The notes: generated by a model not told the origin, from the sequence alone. Numbered from the stretch's first letter, positions 7,670-16,516 are shown. The stretch is DNA of 64,000 nt from JALZKA01 sp033856515 (GCA_033856515.1 JAWVEY010000003.1:224086-288085); one strand, 5' to 3'. A program made the numbers and translations.

Positions 7670-9298
7670 TCATTGACTCGCTATCAGCCAGTACCAGCTC
7701 GGTTGGCCGCCGCGATGGAACTCGAGCTCGACGTCATCCGGCAAATCCAAGACGAGGTCGTCCAGCGGGATGGGCGGCATCTCGCCCTCGATCACGGTGA
7801 CGATCTCGGCCCCCTCGGCGAGCCGAGCGACGGTCGCCGCGAGCGTCGAGCCTGTACCGCCGAAGGCGATGACCTCGTCGCCCTCGAAGCCGACGGTGTC
7901 GCCCCGGACGAAGCGCCCGTCGGGGTCGTCCTTGGCGGCAGGCGCCACGCCGCCGATGCGGATGTAGCTCAGCGCGTCGACGAGGCGAGCCGCGTTGTCT
8001 TCCGCAGGCGCGGTGGGGTCGTGCTCGACCAGTGCCGCCAACGCGCCCTGCTGCGAGACCGTAGGGACGACCTTCACCTTGCGCTCGGAGAGCCGCGCGG
8101 CCTCCTCGGCTGCCATCTGGACGTTCTTGGAGTTGGGCAGCACGACTACCTCGTCCGTGCCGACACCATTGATCCCCTTGAGGAGATCGTTTGTGGAGGG
8201 ATTCATCGTCGGCCCGCCGTCAATCACGTGCGCCCCGAGCTCGGAGAAGAGACGGAGCATCCCCGCCCCGGAGACGACGGCAAGGACGCCGGTCCGCGTC
8301 TCGCGAAGGCGCGCCTCGCGCTCGGCGATCTGCTCGCGCATGTCAGCGATGTCCTCGCGCTCAATCGAGCCGATGCCGTCGAAGATCGAGCGCGCCGCGT
8401 CAGGGTCGTCCGCGTGGACGTGGACCTTGAGAGTCGCCTCATCGCCGACGACCAGGACGGAATCGCCGATCTCCTCCAGCGCCGGCATCTGCGCCGTCGT
8501 CGAGAGTCCCTCGCCCAGGACGATGAAGTTGATGCAGTAGCGGTACTGCGATTCGGCGTGGTGGACGTCCGAGAGGCGGGCCGGTGCATAGTGCTCGATC
8601 TCCGGAAGGGTCACGGACTCGCCGGCGAGGGCGGCAAGGGCGCCGCGGACGATTACGACCAGCCCCAGGGCGCCCGCGTCGACGACGCCGGCTTCGGCGA
8701 GCACCTCAAGCTGCTCGGGCGTGTGGCGCACGGCCTCTTCCCCGGCGAAGAGGGCGGCGGCGAGCATCTCGGCAAGGAGCGCGTTCTGTTCCTCGGAGGT
8801 GGATTCGGCATCGAGATGATGGGTGTTCCAGTGGGCGCGGCGCTCGCGCACCGCCTCAGCCATTTCCCGGGCGACCGTCAGCATCGTGCCCTCCGCCGGA
8901 TCTCGAACGGATGCCCAAGCTGCGTCCGATGCGTTCAGCAGTGCGGCCTCGATCATCTCCGGGTCGATCAGGCGGCCGGGCGGGGTGGCGAGCTTTTCGG
9001 CCGCGCCGCGAACGATCTGGCTCAGGATCACACCCGAGTTCCCGCGAGCGCCCATCAGCGCCGCTCGTGCAACTGCCCGAACGATCTCAGGGCGCTTGGG
9101 GTCGCCGTCCGCCGAGGCCTGCTCCAGGCGATCCAGCTCGTCGATCACGTGGCGCAGGGTCAGCGCCATGTTGTCGCCCGTGTCCCCGTCCGCAACGGGG
9201 AAAACATTCAGGTCATTGATCTCCTGGCGCCTGTCCTCGAGGTGCGAGTAGGCGACGGAAATGACCGTCCGGAAGCGCTCAATGGAGGGATCGGCCAT
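7670..9298 (-). CDS. fakA: Fatty acid kinase FakA / DAK-domain protein
   Basis: Phosphorylates exogenous fatty acids bound to a FakB carrier. The N-terminal DhaL-type kinase domain has the Mg-ATP loop NVFPVADGDTGDNMALTL, and a second block with GARGNSGVILSQIVRG. The C-terminal half (about residue 300 on) is the EDD-like region with VVSGAGM and VLPNSKNVQMAAEEAA. The ATG at 9298 is preferred: a TATGCT box lies ten bases before it. fakA next to recG is a common arrangement. No fakB gene is in the window. Confidence 0.92.
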   Translation of the reverse strand: MADPSIERFRTVISVAYSHLEDRRQEINDLNVFPVADGDTGDNMALTLRHVIDELDRLEQASADGDPKRPEIVRAVARAALMGARGNSGVILSQIVRGAAEKLATPPGRLIDPEMIEAALLNASDAAWASVRDPAEGTMLTVAREMAEAVRERRAHWNTHHLDAESTSEEQNALLAEMLAAALFAGEEAVRHTPEQLEVLAEAGVVDAGALGLVVIVRGALAALAGESVTLPEIEHYAPARLSDVHHAESQYRYCINFIVLGEGLSTTAQMPALEEIGDSVLVVGDEATLKVHVHADDPDAARSIFDGIGSIEREDIADMREQIAEREARLRETRTGVLAVVSGAGMLRLFSELGAHVIDGGPTMNPSTNDLLKGINGVGTDEVVVLPNSKNVQMAAEEAARLSERKVKVVPTVSQQGALAALVEHDPTAPAEDNAARLVDALSYIRIGGVAPAAKDDPDGRFVRGDTVGFEGDEVIAFGGTGSTLAATVARLAEGAEIVTVIEGEMPPIPLDDLVLDLPDDVELEFHRGGQPSWYWLIASQ

Positions 9299-9308
9299 CG
9301 AAGGCCTG

Positions 9309-9314
9309 AGCATA
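9309..9314 (-). promoter_or_regulatory. -10 element upstream of fakA
   Basis: TATGCT on the minus strand, ten bases before the preferred ATG. Confidence 0.4.
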
Positions 9315-9334
9315 TTCCGCTGCTCTCCGGGCGG

Positions 9335-9820
9335 TCAAAGCCAGATGTGCCGGAACTCCAATGAGCCACTTGAAGTGTCAGCGATCCCAAATGAGTGACT
9401 GGGCGACCGGCGACGCTCGGTTGGGCTGCCCGGGTTGAAGATCTGGAAACCGTGGGCCTCCTCGTGTAGCGGCAGGTGCGAGTGGCCGAACACGACTGCA
9501 TTTGCCTCCGGAAAGCGGAGCCTCATACGCTTGAGCCTGCTCTTCGCCGGCCCGGCATCGTGGATGACGGCAATGCGGTGGTCGTCCGCGGCGAACTCGA
9601 GCGCCTCGGGTAGGCGCTCGCGAAGCTCGGCGGTGTCGACGTTTCCGTGAACTGCCTTCACCGGCGGGCCGAGGGACTCGAGCCAGTCGAGCACCTCGGC
9701 GGTGCACAGGTCGCCGGCATGGACGATCAGGTCGGTGCCCCGCACCGCATCGACGCATGCATCGGGCACCCTTCGCGCCCCGCGGGGCAGGTGGGTGTCG
9801 GAGATGACCGCTATTCGCAC
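9335..9820 (-). CDS. YfcE/MJ0936-like metallophosphoesterase
   Basis: Calcineurin-like phosphodiesterase of 161 residues, substrate unknown. Metal-binding motifs are in order: ISDTHLP (residues 6-12), HAGDL, HGNVD, IHDAG and GHSHLPL. In many relatives the fourth motif is a Gly-His pair; here it reads HD, which is seen in some actinobacterial members. It starts four bases after the rpmB stop, so rpmB and this gene may be co-transcribed. Confidence 0.88.
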   Translation of the reverse strand: MRIAVISDTHLPRGARRVPDACVDAVRGTDLIVHAGDLCTAEVLDWLESLGPPVKAVHGNVDTAELRERLPEALEFAADDHRIAVIHDAGPAKSRLKRMRLRFPEANAVVFGHSHLPLHEEAHGFQIFNPGSPTERRRSPSHSFGIADTSSGSLEFRHIWL

Positions 9821-9823
9821 GCG

Positions 9824-10015
9824 CTAGGCGTGCTTCGTGACCTGGCCGGACTTGAGGCAGCGGGTACAGACGTAGACGCGCTTGGGGCGGCCGTCCTCGT
9901 CGATGCGGACCTTCTGGAGGTTGGGGTTGAAGCGGCGCCTGGTGGCGACCATCGAGTGGCTTCGCGAGTTCCCGAACGAGGGTCCCTTTCCGCAGGTATG
10001 ACAGACCTTGGCCAT
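9824..10015 (-). CDS. rpmB: 50S ribosomal protein L28, zinc-binding form
   Basis: 63 residues beginning MAKVCHTCGKGPSFGNSRSH, with two CxxC pairs (CHTC, CTRC) forming a zinc ribbon, and the conserved core RRRFNPNLQKVR. A TACCCT box lies ten bases before the ATG. A longer upstream frame exists but is not conserved. Confidence 0.96.
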   Translation of the reverse strand: MAKVCHTCGKGPSFGNSRSHSMVATRRRFNPNLQKVRIDEDGRPKRVYVCTRCLKSGQVTKHA

Positions 10016-10025
10016 GAGACGCGGA

Positions 10026-10031
10026 AGGGTA
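10026..10031 (-). promoter_or_regulatory. -10 element upstream of rpmB
   Basis: TACCCT on the minus strand, ten bases before the rpmB ATG. Confidence 0.4.
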
Positions 10032-10078
10032 GCGCCCAACCTTCGCTCGAAACGAGCCGCCTTGGGAAGATAGGCGCT

Positions 10079-11461
10079 GTGAGTCGGCAGAGGCCAATCA
10101 TCGTGGTGGGGCTTGCCGTGATCGCGTGCGCGATCCCGGTGAGTGCGCTTGCGGGCGACGCCGCCACCGACGCGGACGCAGACGAATACCGCGGCGCCGC
10201 CTCTCACCCGCCCGCGACCTGCTTCTGGGAAGGGCCGATCTCGACCAAGCGAAAGACGACTCGCGGCTTCGACGGGCGCTACTTCAACTTCCCCGAGGAG
10301 TCCGCGACCTACTGGCTCGCCCGCCTGAACCTTCCGGCCGGGTCAAAGCTGATCCTGCGCGGCCGCTACCCACACGGGCGCTATATGTCCCTCAACTCGT
10401 ACTCGGACGGCGCCCCCACGGACGCGCTCTCCGACATCGCGATCGAGGCGCGCCCCAACGCGACGAACCCGTTCATCGAGGGCGCAAGGAGAGATGCGAG
10501 AAAGCGAGGTTGGCGCGTCCAGGTCCTGAACGAGCCGCCGCCGCCAGCGCCGGAGAGCCGAGAGCCGAACACGCTCTACGCCGAGCCGGCCACTGGCGCG
10601 GCGATCGAGCTTGCGTACCGGGTCTATGAACCGGATCGCGGATACGACCTGACCGGCGGCACCGGTCTGCCGCGAGCGAAGCTCGTGATGGACGGTGGAG
10701 AGAGCGTGAGCGGCGAGGAGGCCTGCAACGCGGTCAACGATCCGAACCGCGAGATCACCGTGCAGACGATCCCCGGCGCGGTCTGGCAGGCGGCGCGGGC
10801 AACGCCGCCGTGCGACGCGAACACGAATCCCGCCTACGACCCGGTCCGCTGGGAGCGGTTCTTCAACGTGAACTACGCCTCGCTGGCGGTCATCTCCGAC
10901 TGCACCGCCGCAGGCCGCCAGGCGCGCCTCGCAATGGGCGCGGAGTCGCAGGGTGGCTTCTATTCGAACCGCGACAGCGCCTACGTCTTCTCCCACATGA
11001 GCCGCGACTTCGGCCCGGTCATGGTCGTCAATGGAACCTTGCCCCGCTCGCCGCAGACAATCGACGGGCCACGCCGGATGCCGGGCGGCGAGCTTCGATT
11101 CTGGTCGCTCTGCACCGGCGAGTCGCGGGTTACAACCCGGACGCCGGACTGCCTGGCCGACCGTCAGGTCCTCGCGCAATCGGGACGCGACTACACCATC
11201 GTCGTCTCAAGACGCGCCGACAGGCCACGGAACGCACGCGCTCGCTGCGGAATCGCTTGGCTCGATTGGGGAAACCGCGGCGACGGCGCGGGCGACGCGG
11301 ACTACGGGCTCCTGATCATGCGCAACATGTTGGTCTCGCCCGATTTCGACGAGGCGATCCAAAACGTGCCCGCGCCGGGCCAAGAGGAGGCCGTGATGGG
11401 CCAGCACTTCCCGCGCTCGAGCTACTCCACGGTCGAAGAGTTCGAAGACCGCGGCTGCTAG
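10079..11461 (+). CDS. Secreted protein of unknown function
   Basis: 460 residues with a signal peptide (PIIVVGLAVIACAIPVSALAGD, cleavage near residue 25). The mature part has two regions: an N-terminal beta-rich part (CFWEGPISTKRKTTRGFDGRYFNFPEESATYW, then LPAGSKLILRGRYPHGRYMS) and a C-terminal part with several Cys (CNAVND, CDANTN, SDCTAAGR, SLCTGE, DCLADR, RCGIAW), suggesting disulfides outside the cell. I do not recognise the family. GTG at 10079 is chosen because the signal peptide begins there; the upstream open frame is antisense to rpmB. Its stop overlaps the ribH stop tail to tail. Confidence 0.75.
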   Translation: MSRQRPIIVVGLAVIACAIPVSALAGDAATDADADEYRGAASHPPATCFWEGPISTKRKTTRGFDGRYFNFPEESATYWLARLNLPAGSKLILRGRYPHGRYMSLNSYSDGAPTDALSDIAIEARPNATNPFIEGARRDARKRGWRVQVLNEPPPPAPESREPNTLYAEPATGAAIELAYRVYEPDRGYDLTGGTGLPRAKLVMDGGESVSGEEACNAVNDPNREITVQTIPGAVWQAARATPPCDANTNPAYDPVRWERFFNVNYASLAVISDCTAAGRQARLAMGAESQGGFYSNRDSAYVFSHMSRDFGPVMVVNGTLPRSPQTIDGPRRMPGGELRFWSLCTGESRVTTRTPDCLADRQVLAQSGRDYTIVVSRRADRPRNARARCGIAWLDWGNRGDGAGDADYGLLIMRNMLVSPDFDEAIQNVPAPGQEEAVMGQHFPRSSYSTVEEFEDRGC

Positions 11462-11964
11462 CCCAAGACCTTCTTGCGGTTCAGTGCGGAGCGCATGATC
11501 GCGTATGCGGCGTGGCGACCCTGGTCGCGCTTGCCGCCGCCGACGCGCGCCTCGGCCTGCTCCCGCGTGTCGCAGGTGATCACACCGAACGCGCAGGGGA
11601 CGCCCGAGGCAAGCTGAACGTCCATGATCCCGCGCGCGGCCTCTGAACAGACGTAGTCGTAGTGGTTCGTCTCGCCTCGGATCACGACGCCGAGGCACGC
11701 AACGCCCGAGAACACGCCCGCGCCCGCGCAAACCTTTGCGGCATACGGAAGCTCGAAGGCGCCCGGCACCTCGTAGGTCTGGACCGACGCCATCGTCACA
11801 CCACCCTCTGCAAAGCCTTCCATCGCACCGGCGATGAGCCGGTCGGCCAAGTCTTCATAGAACGTGGCGACGCAGATCGCCCACTCCTTGCGGCCGAGGA
11901 ACTCCTTCTCGTCCTCGGAAACCTCGAAGCTTCCCGCCTCCTCCGTCGCCTCCTCTGAGCTCAA
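11458..11964 (-). CDS. ribH: 6,7-dimethyl-8-ribityllumazine synthase
   Basis: Condenses 5-amino-6-ribitylaminouracil with 3,4-dihydroxy-2-butanone 4-phosphate. Conserved blocks: ICVATFYEDLADRLIAGA, VPGAFELPYAAK, CLGVVIRGETNHYDYVC (catalytic His region), and GVPCAFGVITCDTREQAEAR. A TTG start at 11964 is chosen: it overlaps the ribBA stop (TTGA) and has AGGAGG eight bases upstream. The N-terminal about 20 acidic residues (SSEEATEEAG) are an extension. Last gene of the rib operon. Confidence 0.95.
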   Translation of the reverse strand: MSSEEATEEAGSFEVSEDEKEFLGRKEWAICVATFYEDLADRLIAGAMEGFAEGGVTMASVQTYEVPGAFELPYAAKVCAGAGVFSGVACLGVVIRGETNHYDYVCSEAARGIMDVQLASGVPCAFGVITCDTREQAEARVGGGKRDQGRHAAYAIMRSALNRKKVLG

Positions 11965-13250
11965 GTCGAATCCTCCTGGTCGCGGCGGTGCTCCGCTTCG
12001 ATCATCTCGTCGTCGAACGGGAGCCCCTGGTGATGAAGTACATGGCCCATCTTGTCGCGTTTCGCGTCGAGGTAGGCCTGGTTGTGGGGGTTTGGCGTCG
12101 CTTGGATCGGCACCTGCTCGGTCACCGACAGGCCATAGCCCTCGAGCCCGATGATCTTCTTCGGGTTGTTGGTGAGGATGCGGATCGAGGTGAGGCCGAG
12201 GTCGCCCAGGATCTGAGCGCCGATCCCGTAGTCGCGAAGGTCGGCGGGAAGGCCGAGCTTCAGGTTGGCGTCGACCGTGTCGAGGCCCTCCTCCTGGAGC
12301 TTGTAGGCGCGAAGCTTGTTGAGGAGGCCGATCCCGCGGCCCTCCTGAGAGAGGTAAAGGAGAACCCCCTGCCCCTCCTGCTCGATCTGCGCGAGCGCCG
12401 AAGCGAGCTGGTCGCCGCAATCGCAGCGAAGCGAGTGGAAGACGTCACCGGTGAGGCATTCGGAGTGGACGCGGACGAGGACGTCGTCTGCCCCCGAGAC
12501 CTCGCCCTTGACCATCGCGACGTGGTGCTTTTCGTCGAGCAGAGCCCTGTACCCCACCGCGGTGAACTCGCCGAACGCGGTTGGAAGCTTCGTCGAGACG
12601 ACCCGCTCGACCAGCCGCTCCGTCTGGCGCCTGTATGAGATGAGGTCTGCGACCGTCACCATCTTCAACCCGTGCTCCTGGCAGTACGGGATGAGGTCGG
12701 GGACGCGCGCCATGGTGCCGTCCTCGTTCATGATCTCGCAGATCACGCCGGCGGGGATGAGGCCCGCAAGCCGGGCGAAGTCGACCGAAGCTTCGGTGTG
12801 CCCCGTGCGCTCCAGCGTGCCGCCGGGCTTTGCCTTGAGCGGGAAGACGTGACCGGGCTGGACGAGGTCCTCGGGCTTTGAGTGCGGGTCGATGGCGACC
12901 TGGATCGTGCGTGCCCTGTCCGCGGCGGAGATGCCGGTGGTGACGCCCTCGGCCGCTTCGACCGAGACCGTGAAGGCGGTCTCGAGGGGTGCCTCGTTCT
13001 TGGCCGCCATGAGGCGCAGGCCCAGCTCGTCGCACCGCTCCGGGGTGAGCGCGAGGCAGATGAGCCCACGCGCATGCTTCGCCATGAAGTTGACCTGCTC
13101 GGGAGTCGCGAACTGGGCCGCCAGGACGAGGTCGCCCTCGTTCTCGCGGTCCTCGCCGTCGCAGACGACGATCATGCGCCCGCGGCGGATCTCCTCGAGG
13201 GCTTCCTCGACTGTGGAGAAGACGCTGGTCTCTGTCTGGGCTTCACTCAT
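11961..13250 (-). CDS. ribBA: Bifunctional DHBP synthase / GTP cyclohydrolase II
   Basis: Provides both precursors of riboflavin. Residues about 10-210 are DHBP synthase (VVCDGEDRENEGDLVLAAQ, then TGHTEASVDFARLAG). Residues about 215-420 are GTP cyclohydrolase II, with zinc ligands in HSECLTGDVFHSLRCDCG and the motif QEGRGIGLLNKLRAYKLQ. 429 residues, normal fusion length. It overlaps ribE by eight bases and ribH by three. Confidence 0.97.
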   Translation of the reverse strand: MSEAQTETSVFSTVEEALEEIRRGRMIVVCDGEDRENEGDLVLAAQFATPEQVNFMAKHARGLICLALTPERCDELGLRLMAAKNEAPLETAFTVSVEAAEGVTTGISAADRARTIQVAIDPHSKPEDLVQPGHVFPLKAKPGGTLERTGHTEASVDFARLAGLIPAGVICEIMNEDGTMARVPDLIPYCQEHGLKMVTVADLISYRRQTERLVERVVSTKLPTAFGEFTAVGYRALLDEKHHVAMVKGEVSGADDVLVRVHSECLTGDVFHSLRCDCGDQLASALAQIEQEGQGVLLYLSQEGRGIGLLNKLRAYKLQEEGLDTVDANLKLGLPADLRDYGIGAQILGDLGLTSIRILTNNPKKIIGLEGYGLSVTEQVPIQATPNPHNQAYLDAKRDKMGHVLHHQGLPFDDEMIEAEHRRDQEDST

Positions 13251-13851
13251 CGTTCGTTTCCTTGTCTTCGAACTGTAGGAGGCGCTCGACGTAGCGCGCG
13301 ATCACGTCGAACTCCAGGTTCACCGTGTCCCCCTTCTTCGTGCTTCCAAGCGTTGTGCGCTCGAGCGTCTCGGGGATCAGCGAGACCTCGAAGCCGCCGC
13401 CGGTGAGGAGCGCAACCGTCAGGCTCACGCCGTCGACGGTGACGGAGCCGTGCTCGACCACGTAACGGTGGTAGCGCTCGGGCACCACCACGGCGATCCG
13501 CGTCGCGATGCCGTCGGGGGTAACGGCGACGACGTCGCCGGTGCAATCGACGTGCCCCTGGACGATGTGCCCTCCCAGTGGATCGCCGGCGCGCAGCGCG
13601 GGCTCGAGGTTCACGCCGTCCCCAGCCTCGAGGGCCCCGAGACCGGTGAGGCTGAGCGACTGGTTCATGACATCGGCGTTGAAGGTGCCGTCCTGGCGGT
13701 CGGTGACGGTCAGGCAGACGCCGTTGACCGAGACGGAGTCGCCGGTCGCAAGCTCGCCAGCGAAGCCGGCGGCGATCTCGAACCTCGCGCCCTCGTCGGA
13801 GCGCTCGACGCCGGCGACCGTCCCAAGCTCCTTCACGATGCCGGTGAACAC
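13243..13851 (-). CDS. ribE: Riboflavin synthase, alpha chain
   Basis: Dismutates two lumazine molecules into riboflavin and the pyrimidine precursor. Starts MFTGIVKELG, the family N-terminus, with two lumazine-binding repeats: SVSVNGVCLTVTD in the first and GGHIVQGHVDCTG / VTVDGVSLTVA in the second. 202 residues, normal. It begins five bases after the ribD stop. Confidence 0.97.
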   Translation of the reverse strand: MFTGIVKELGTVAGVERSDEGARFEIAAGFAGELATGDSVSVNGVCLTVTDRQDGTFNADVMNQSLSLTGLGALEAGDGVNLEPALRAGDPLGGHIVQGHVDCTGDVVAVTPDGIATRIAVVVPERYHRYVVEHGSVTVDGVSLTVALLTGGGFEVSLIPETLERTTLGSTKKGDTVNLEFDVIARYVERLLQFEDKETNDE

Positions 13852-13855
13852 GCCC

Positions 13856-14989
13856 TCACCACTCCTTCATGCGGGCCGTGATCAGGAGGTCCTCGCCGAC
13901 CGTCTCGTGGCGCACCTCGAGCGCGCGCTCGGCGTCGGCGATGGCGTTCTTGCCCTCGCCGCCTGCCAAGGGCCGGGCCCCCGCGCCCCCCAGGAGGATC
14001 GGCGCGACGAACAGGCGAAGCTCATCCACCTCGCCGGCGTCGACGAACGAGCCGGCGAGCCCGGCGCCTCCCTCGACCAGAAGCGAGGTGATCTCGCGCC
14101 GGCCGAGCTCGGTCATTGCAGCGTTCACTCGGGCGACGGGGTCACCGTCCACCACAAGGACGTCCACGCCGGAGTCACGGAGAGGATCGGTGCGCTCGGA
14201 CGGAGCGTCGGGCGAGGCGATCACGAGCACGGGCGCCTCCGAGGCACTCGCGACCATCGCCGAATTCAAGGGCAGGCGGGCGGCTGAGTCGAACACAATG
14301 CGGAGCGGCTGGCGGACAGCGGGCGGGTCGAGGTCGCGGGCAGTAAGCAGTGCGTCGTCGGCGAGCGCGGTGCCGATCCCGATCGCGACGGCGTCGGCGT
14401 TGGCGCGCCACCGGTGGACCAGGGCCCGGCTCTCGTCTGAAGAGATCCACTTCGAGTCGCCGGAGGCAGTGGCGGTGCGCCCGTCCAGGGTGAGCGCCGA
14501 CTTGAGCGTGACCAGCGGTCGCCCGGTCCTCGCGTGCTTTCGGAAGGGCTGGTTGAGGAGGCGGGCCGCGGCGGCTTCGGCGCCCTGGGCGAGCTCGACC
14601 TCGATGCCGGCGTCGCGGAGGATTCCAGGGCCCCGCCCGCTGGCCTTCTCGGACGGATCGTCGGACAGGTAGACGACGCGGGCCACCCGCGCCTCTACGA
14701 GCGCGTCCGCGCACGGGGGCTGGCGGCCTTCGTGGGCGCACGGCTCCAGCGTGACGTAGGCGGTTGCACCCGCCGGGTCGCTGCCCCTCTCGGCGCAGTC
14801 GGCCAGCGCGGCGCGCTCGGCGTGGAGACCGCCCAACTCGGCGTGCCAGCCTTCGCCGAGAGTCTCGCCGTCGCGAGCGATGACGCATCCGACCATGGGA
14901 TTGGGCGAGACGGAACCGCGACCGCGTTCGGCCACCTCAAGCGCTCTGGCGAGGTGCGTACGGTCGTCTTGAGAGACCGCGGTAGCCAT
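13856..14989 (-). CDS. ribD: Riboflavin deaminase/reductase RibD
   Basis: Deaminates and reduces the pyrimidine product of GTP cyclohydrolase II. N-terminal cytidine-deaminase-like domain with zinc motifs HAERAAL and PCAHEGRQPPC; C-terminal reductase domain with KSALTLDGRTA, SKWISSDESRALVHRWRANADAVAIG and LLVEGGAGLAGSF. Start ATG at 14989; the 11-codon upstream extension contains the dispersed hairpin and is rejected. A TTGACT/TACCAT promoter lies upstream, giving a 5' leader of about 50 bases that holds the hairpin (copy C). No FMN riboswitch sequence is seen. Confidence 0.96.
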   Translation of the reverse strand: MATAVSQDDRTHLARALEVAERGRGSVSPNPMVGCVIARDGETLGEGWHAELGGLHAERAALADCAERGSDPAGATAYVTLEPCAHEGRQPPCADALVEARVARVVYLSDDPSEKASGRGPGILRDAGIEVELAQGAEAAAARLLNQPFRKHARTGRPLVTLKSALTLDGRTATASGDSKWISSDESRALVHRWRANADAVAIGIGTALADDALLTARDLDPPAVRQPLRIVFDSAARLPLNSAMVASASEAPVLVIASPDAPSERTDPLRDSGVDVLVVDGDPVARVNAAMTELGRREITSLLVEGGAGLAGSFVDAGEVDELRLFVAPILLGGAGARPLAGGEGKNAIADAERALEVRHETVGEDLLITARMKEW

Positions 14990-15004
14990 CAACCCATCCA
15001 CCGG

Positions 15005-15036
15005 CACATGTTGCTTTCGCACCTAAAGGTGCTCAT
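15005..15036 (+). repeat. Dispersed hairpin repeat, copy C, in the rib operon leader
   Basis: Stem GCACC / GGTGC with TAAA loop (15019-15032), 5' flank CACATGTTGCTTTC. On the minus strand it lies between the predicted ribD transcription start (near 15040) and the ribD ATG, so it would be transcribed in the leader. Confidence 0.75.
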
Positions 15037-15046
15037 AGGGAAAATG

Positions 15047-15076
15047 ATGGTACAGGCAGACTGACTGACTAGTCAA
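15047..15076 (-). promoter_or_regulatory. Promoter of the riboflavin operon
   Basis: TTGACT (15076-15071), 18-base spacer, TACCAT (15052-15047) on the minus strand, about 58 bases before the ribD ATG. Confidence 0.65.
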
Positions 15077-15118
15077 TCAGGGGCGAATGGTCACACTCCG
15101 CGCACGTTCCACGCGGAA

Positions 15119-15150
15119 GGGGACAGTCCCCAAGCGTGGGGCCTGTCCCC
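15119..15150. repeat. REP-like long palindrome
   Basis: GGGGACAG pairs with CTGTCCCC (8 bp), one mismatch, then CCCC with GGGG closing a six-base loop. It lies in the divergent region between the rib promoter and the flippase gene, only ten bases before the flippase -10. A smaller inverted repeat CCGCG/CGCGG (15098-15116) is adjacent. Confidence 0.65.
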
Positions 15151-15159
15151 GTTCGTGGA

Positions 15160-15165
15160 TACCTT
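15160..15165 (+). promoter_or_regulatory. -10 element of the flippase-antiporter operon
   Basis: TACCTT, seven bases before the ATG at 15173. The -35 region would fall in the REP-like palindrome. Confidence 0.5.
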
Positions 15166-15172
15166 GAGGCTC

Positions 15173-16516
15173 ATGAGCGAAGTGCGCCCCGGCGCGGAGA
15201 CGAGGCGCTTCGGGCGCACGGCGAGCCTCCTCTCCGCTGGGGTGGGCGTGGCGGGCCTGCTCACGTACCTCTTCTTCTCGCTCGCCTCGCACAACCTGGA
15301 CGCGACCGAGTACGGCGAGATCGTGGTCCTGTGGTCGGCGGTGTTCGTGACCATCTCCGTCGCTTACCGCCCCGTCGAGCAGCTCCTGTCCCGCACCCTC
15401 GCCGACCGCATCGCGCGTGGTGAGGACACCGCGCCGGCGATCCGCACAGCGGCGCGGATCCAGCTCGCCGTTTCAGTGGGCTTGGCGGTCGCGATCCTCC
15501 TGCTGCGAGACCCGCTCCAGGACGGCCTCCTGTCCGGCTCGGTGACGCTCTATTGGGTGCTGTTCGCGTCCGTCGTTTGCTTCGGCGCGTCGTTCTTCCT
15601 CCGGGGCTACCTCGGCGGAACTCGCCGCTTCAACCTCCTCGCGGCTCTCCTGGTGGCGGAGTCGGCGGCCAGGACGCTGTGCGCGCTCGCCCTCGCGCTG
15701 GGCATTGCCGAAGGTCAAAAGGCCGTCGCCCTGGGAGTCGCGGCGGCGCCGCTGGTGAGCCTCGCGCTCGTGCCCGTGCTGGTGCTGACGCGGGCCGGGC
15801 GTCCGAGCGGCGAAGAGGTTCGCTCTCGGCCCATTTCCCTGGTCGCGGGTGGCGGCTTCGCGGGCGCCGTGCTGGTGATCATGGTCGGCGAGCAGGTGTT
15901 CTTGAACGCGGGCCCGCTCCTGGTGCGAGCTTTCGAAGACGCCGCGGCGGCCGGTTACATCTTCAACATCCTGATGGTCGCTCGCGCCCCCGTCCTCATC
16001 TTCCAGGGTGTCTCGGCGAGCCTTCTTCCCCACCTCACCCGCATGCGCGCCCGAGGCGGCGAGGAGGCGTTCCACAGCTCGATCAGGGCAACGCTCACGG
16101 TCGTCGCAGGGTTCGCCGCGGTAACGCTCGCCGTGATGCTCGCGGTCGGCCCGGCCCTGATGCAGATCGCATTCGGCGACCGCTTCGAGTACGACCGCGT
16201 CGACCTCGCGATCATGGCTGTCGGAATGGGCTTCTACCTGGCCGCGACCACTCTCTCGCAAGCTGCGCTCGCGCGCGGGGCGGCGGCCACTGCGGCGCGC
16301 GCGTGGGGGTTCTCGGCCGCGGCGTTCCTCGTCTGGGCGCTCTTGCCCGTGATCGAGGACGAGGCACGCCGGATCGAGATCGGGTTCGCCGCGGGCGCGG
16401 CGCTTCTGGCCCTGCTCCTGGCTCGCGCCTACCAGCATGCTTCGGGCGAGGGAATGATCCCCGACTCACCCGAGGAGCTCGAGGCTCAAATCGCCGCCTT
16501 GGACGAGGGAGCGTAA
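15173..16516 (+). CDS. Polysaccharide flippase-like membrane protein (MOP superfamily)
   Basis: 447 residues with about 12-14 hydrophobic helices (for example SLLSAGVGVAGLLTYLFFSL, IQLAVSVGLAVAILLL, LYWVLFASVVCFGASFFL, LVAGGGFAGAVLVIMVGEQV). The spacing resembles Wzx/MurJ-like exporters, which move lipid-linked sugars across the membrane; substrate unknown. The ATG at 15173 has a TACCTT box seven bases upstream; an in-frame GTG six codons earlier is less likely. It ends directly against the antiporter start (TAA then GTG), so the two form an operon. Confidence 0.78.
   Translation: MSEVRPGAETRRFGRTASLLSAGVGVAGLLTYLFFSLASHNLDATEYGEIVVLWSAVFVTISVAYRPVEQLLSRTLADRIARGEDTAPAIRTAARIQLAVSVGLAVAILLLRDPLQDGLLSGSVTLYWVLFASVVCFGASFFLRGYLGGTRRFNLLAALLVAESAARTLCALALALGIAEGQKAVALGVAAAPLVSLALVPVLVLTRAGRPSGEEVRSRPISLVAGGGFAGAVLVIMVGEQVFLNAGPLLVRAFEDAAAAGYIFNILMVARAPVLIFQGVSASLLPHLTRMRARGGEEAFHSSIRATLTVVAGFAAVTLAVMLAVGPALMQIAFGDRFEYDRVDLAIMAVGMGFYLAATTLSQAALARGAAATAARAWGFSAAAFLVWALLPVIEDEARRIEIGFAAGAALLALLLARAYQHASGEGMIPDSPEELEAQIAALDEGA

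Noticed and set aside
7595..9364. Long plus-strand open frame (589 codons) opposite fakA
   Set aside because: Antisense shadow of fakA in a high-GC genome; no recognisable protein features.
14990..15160. FMN riboswitch upstream of ribD
   Set aside because: None of the conserved RFN element blocks is present; only the short hairpin repeat is found.
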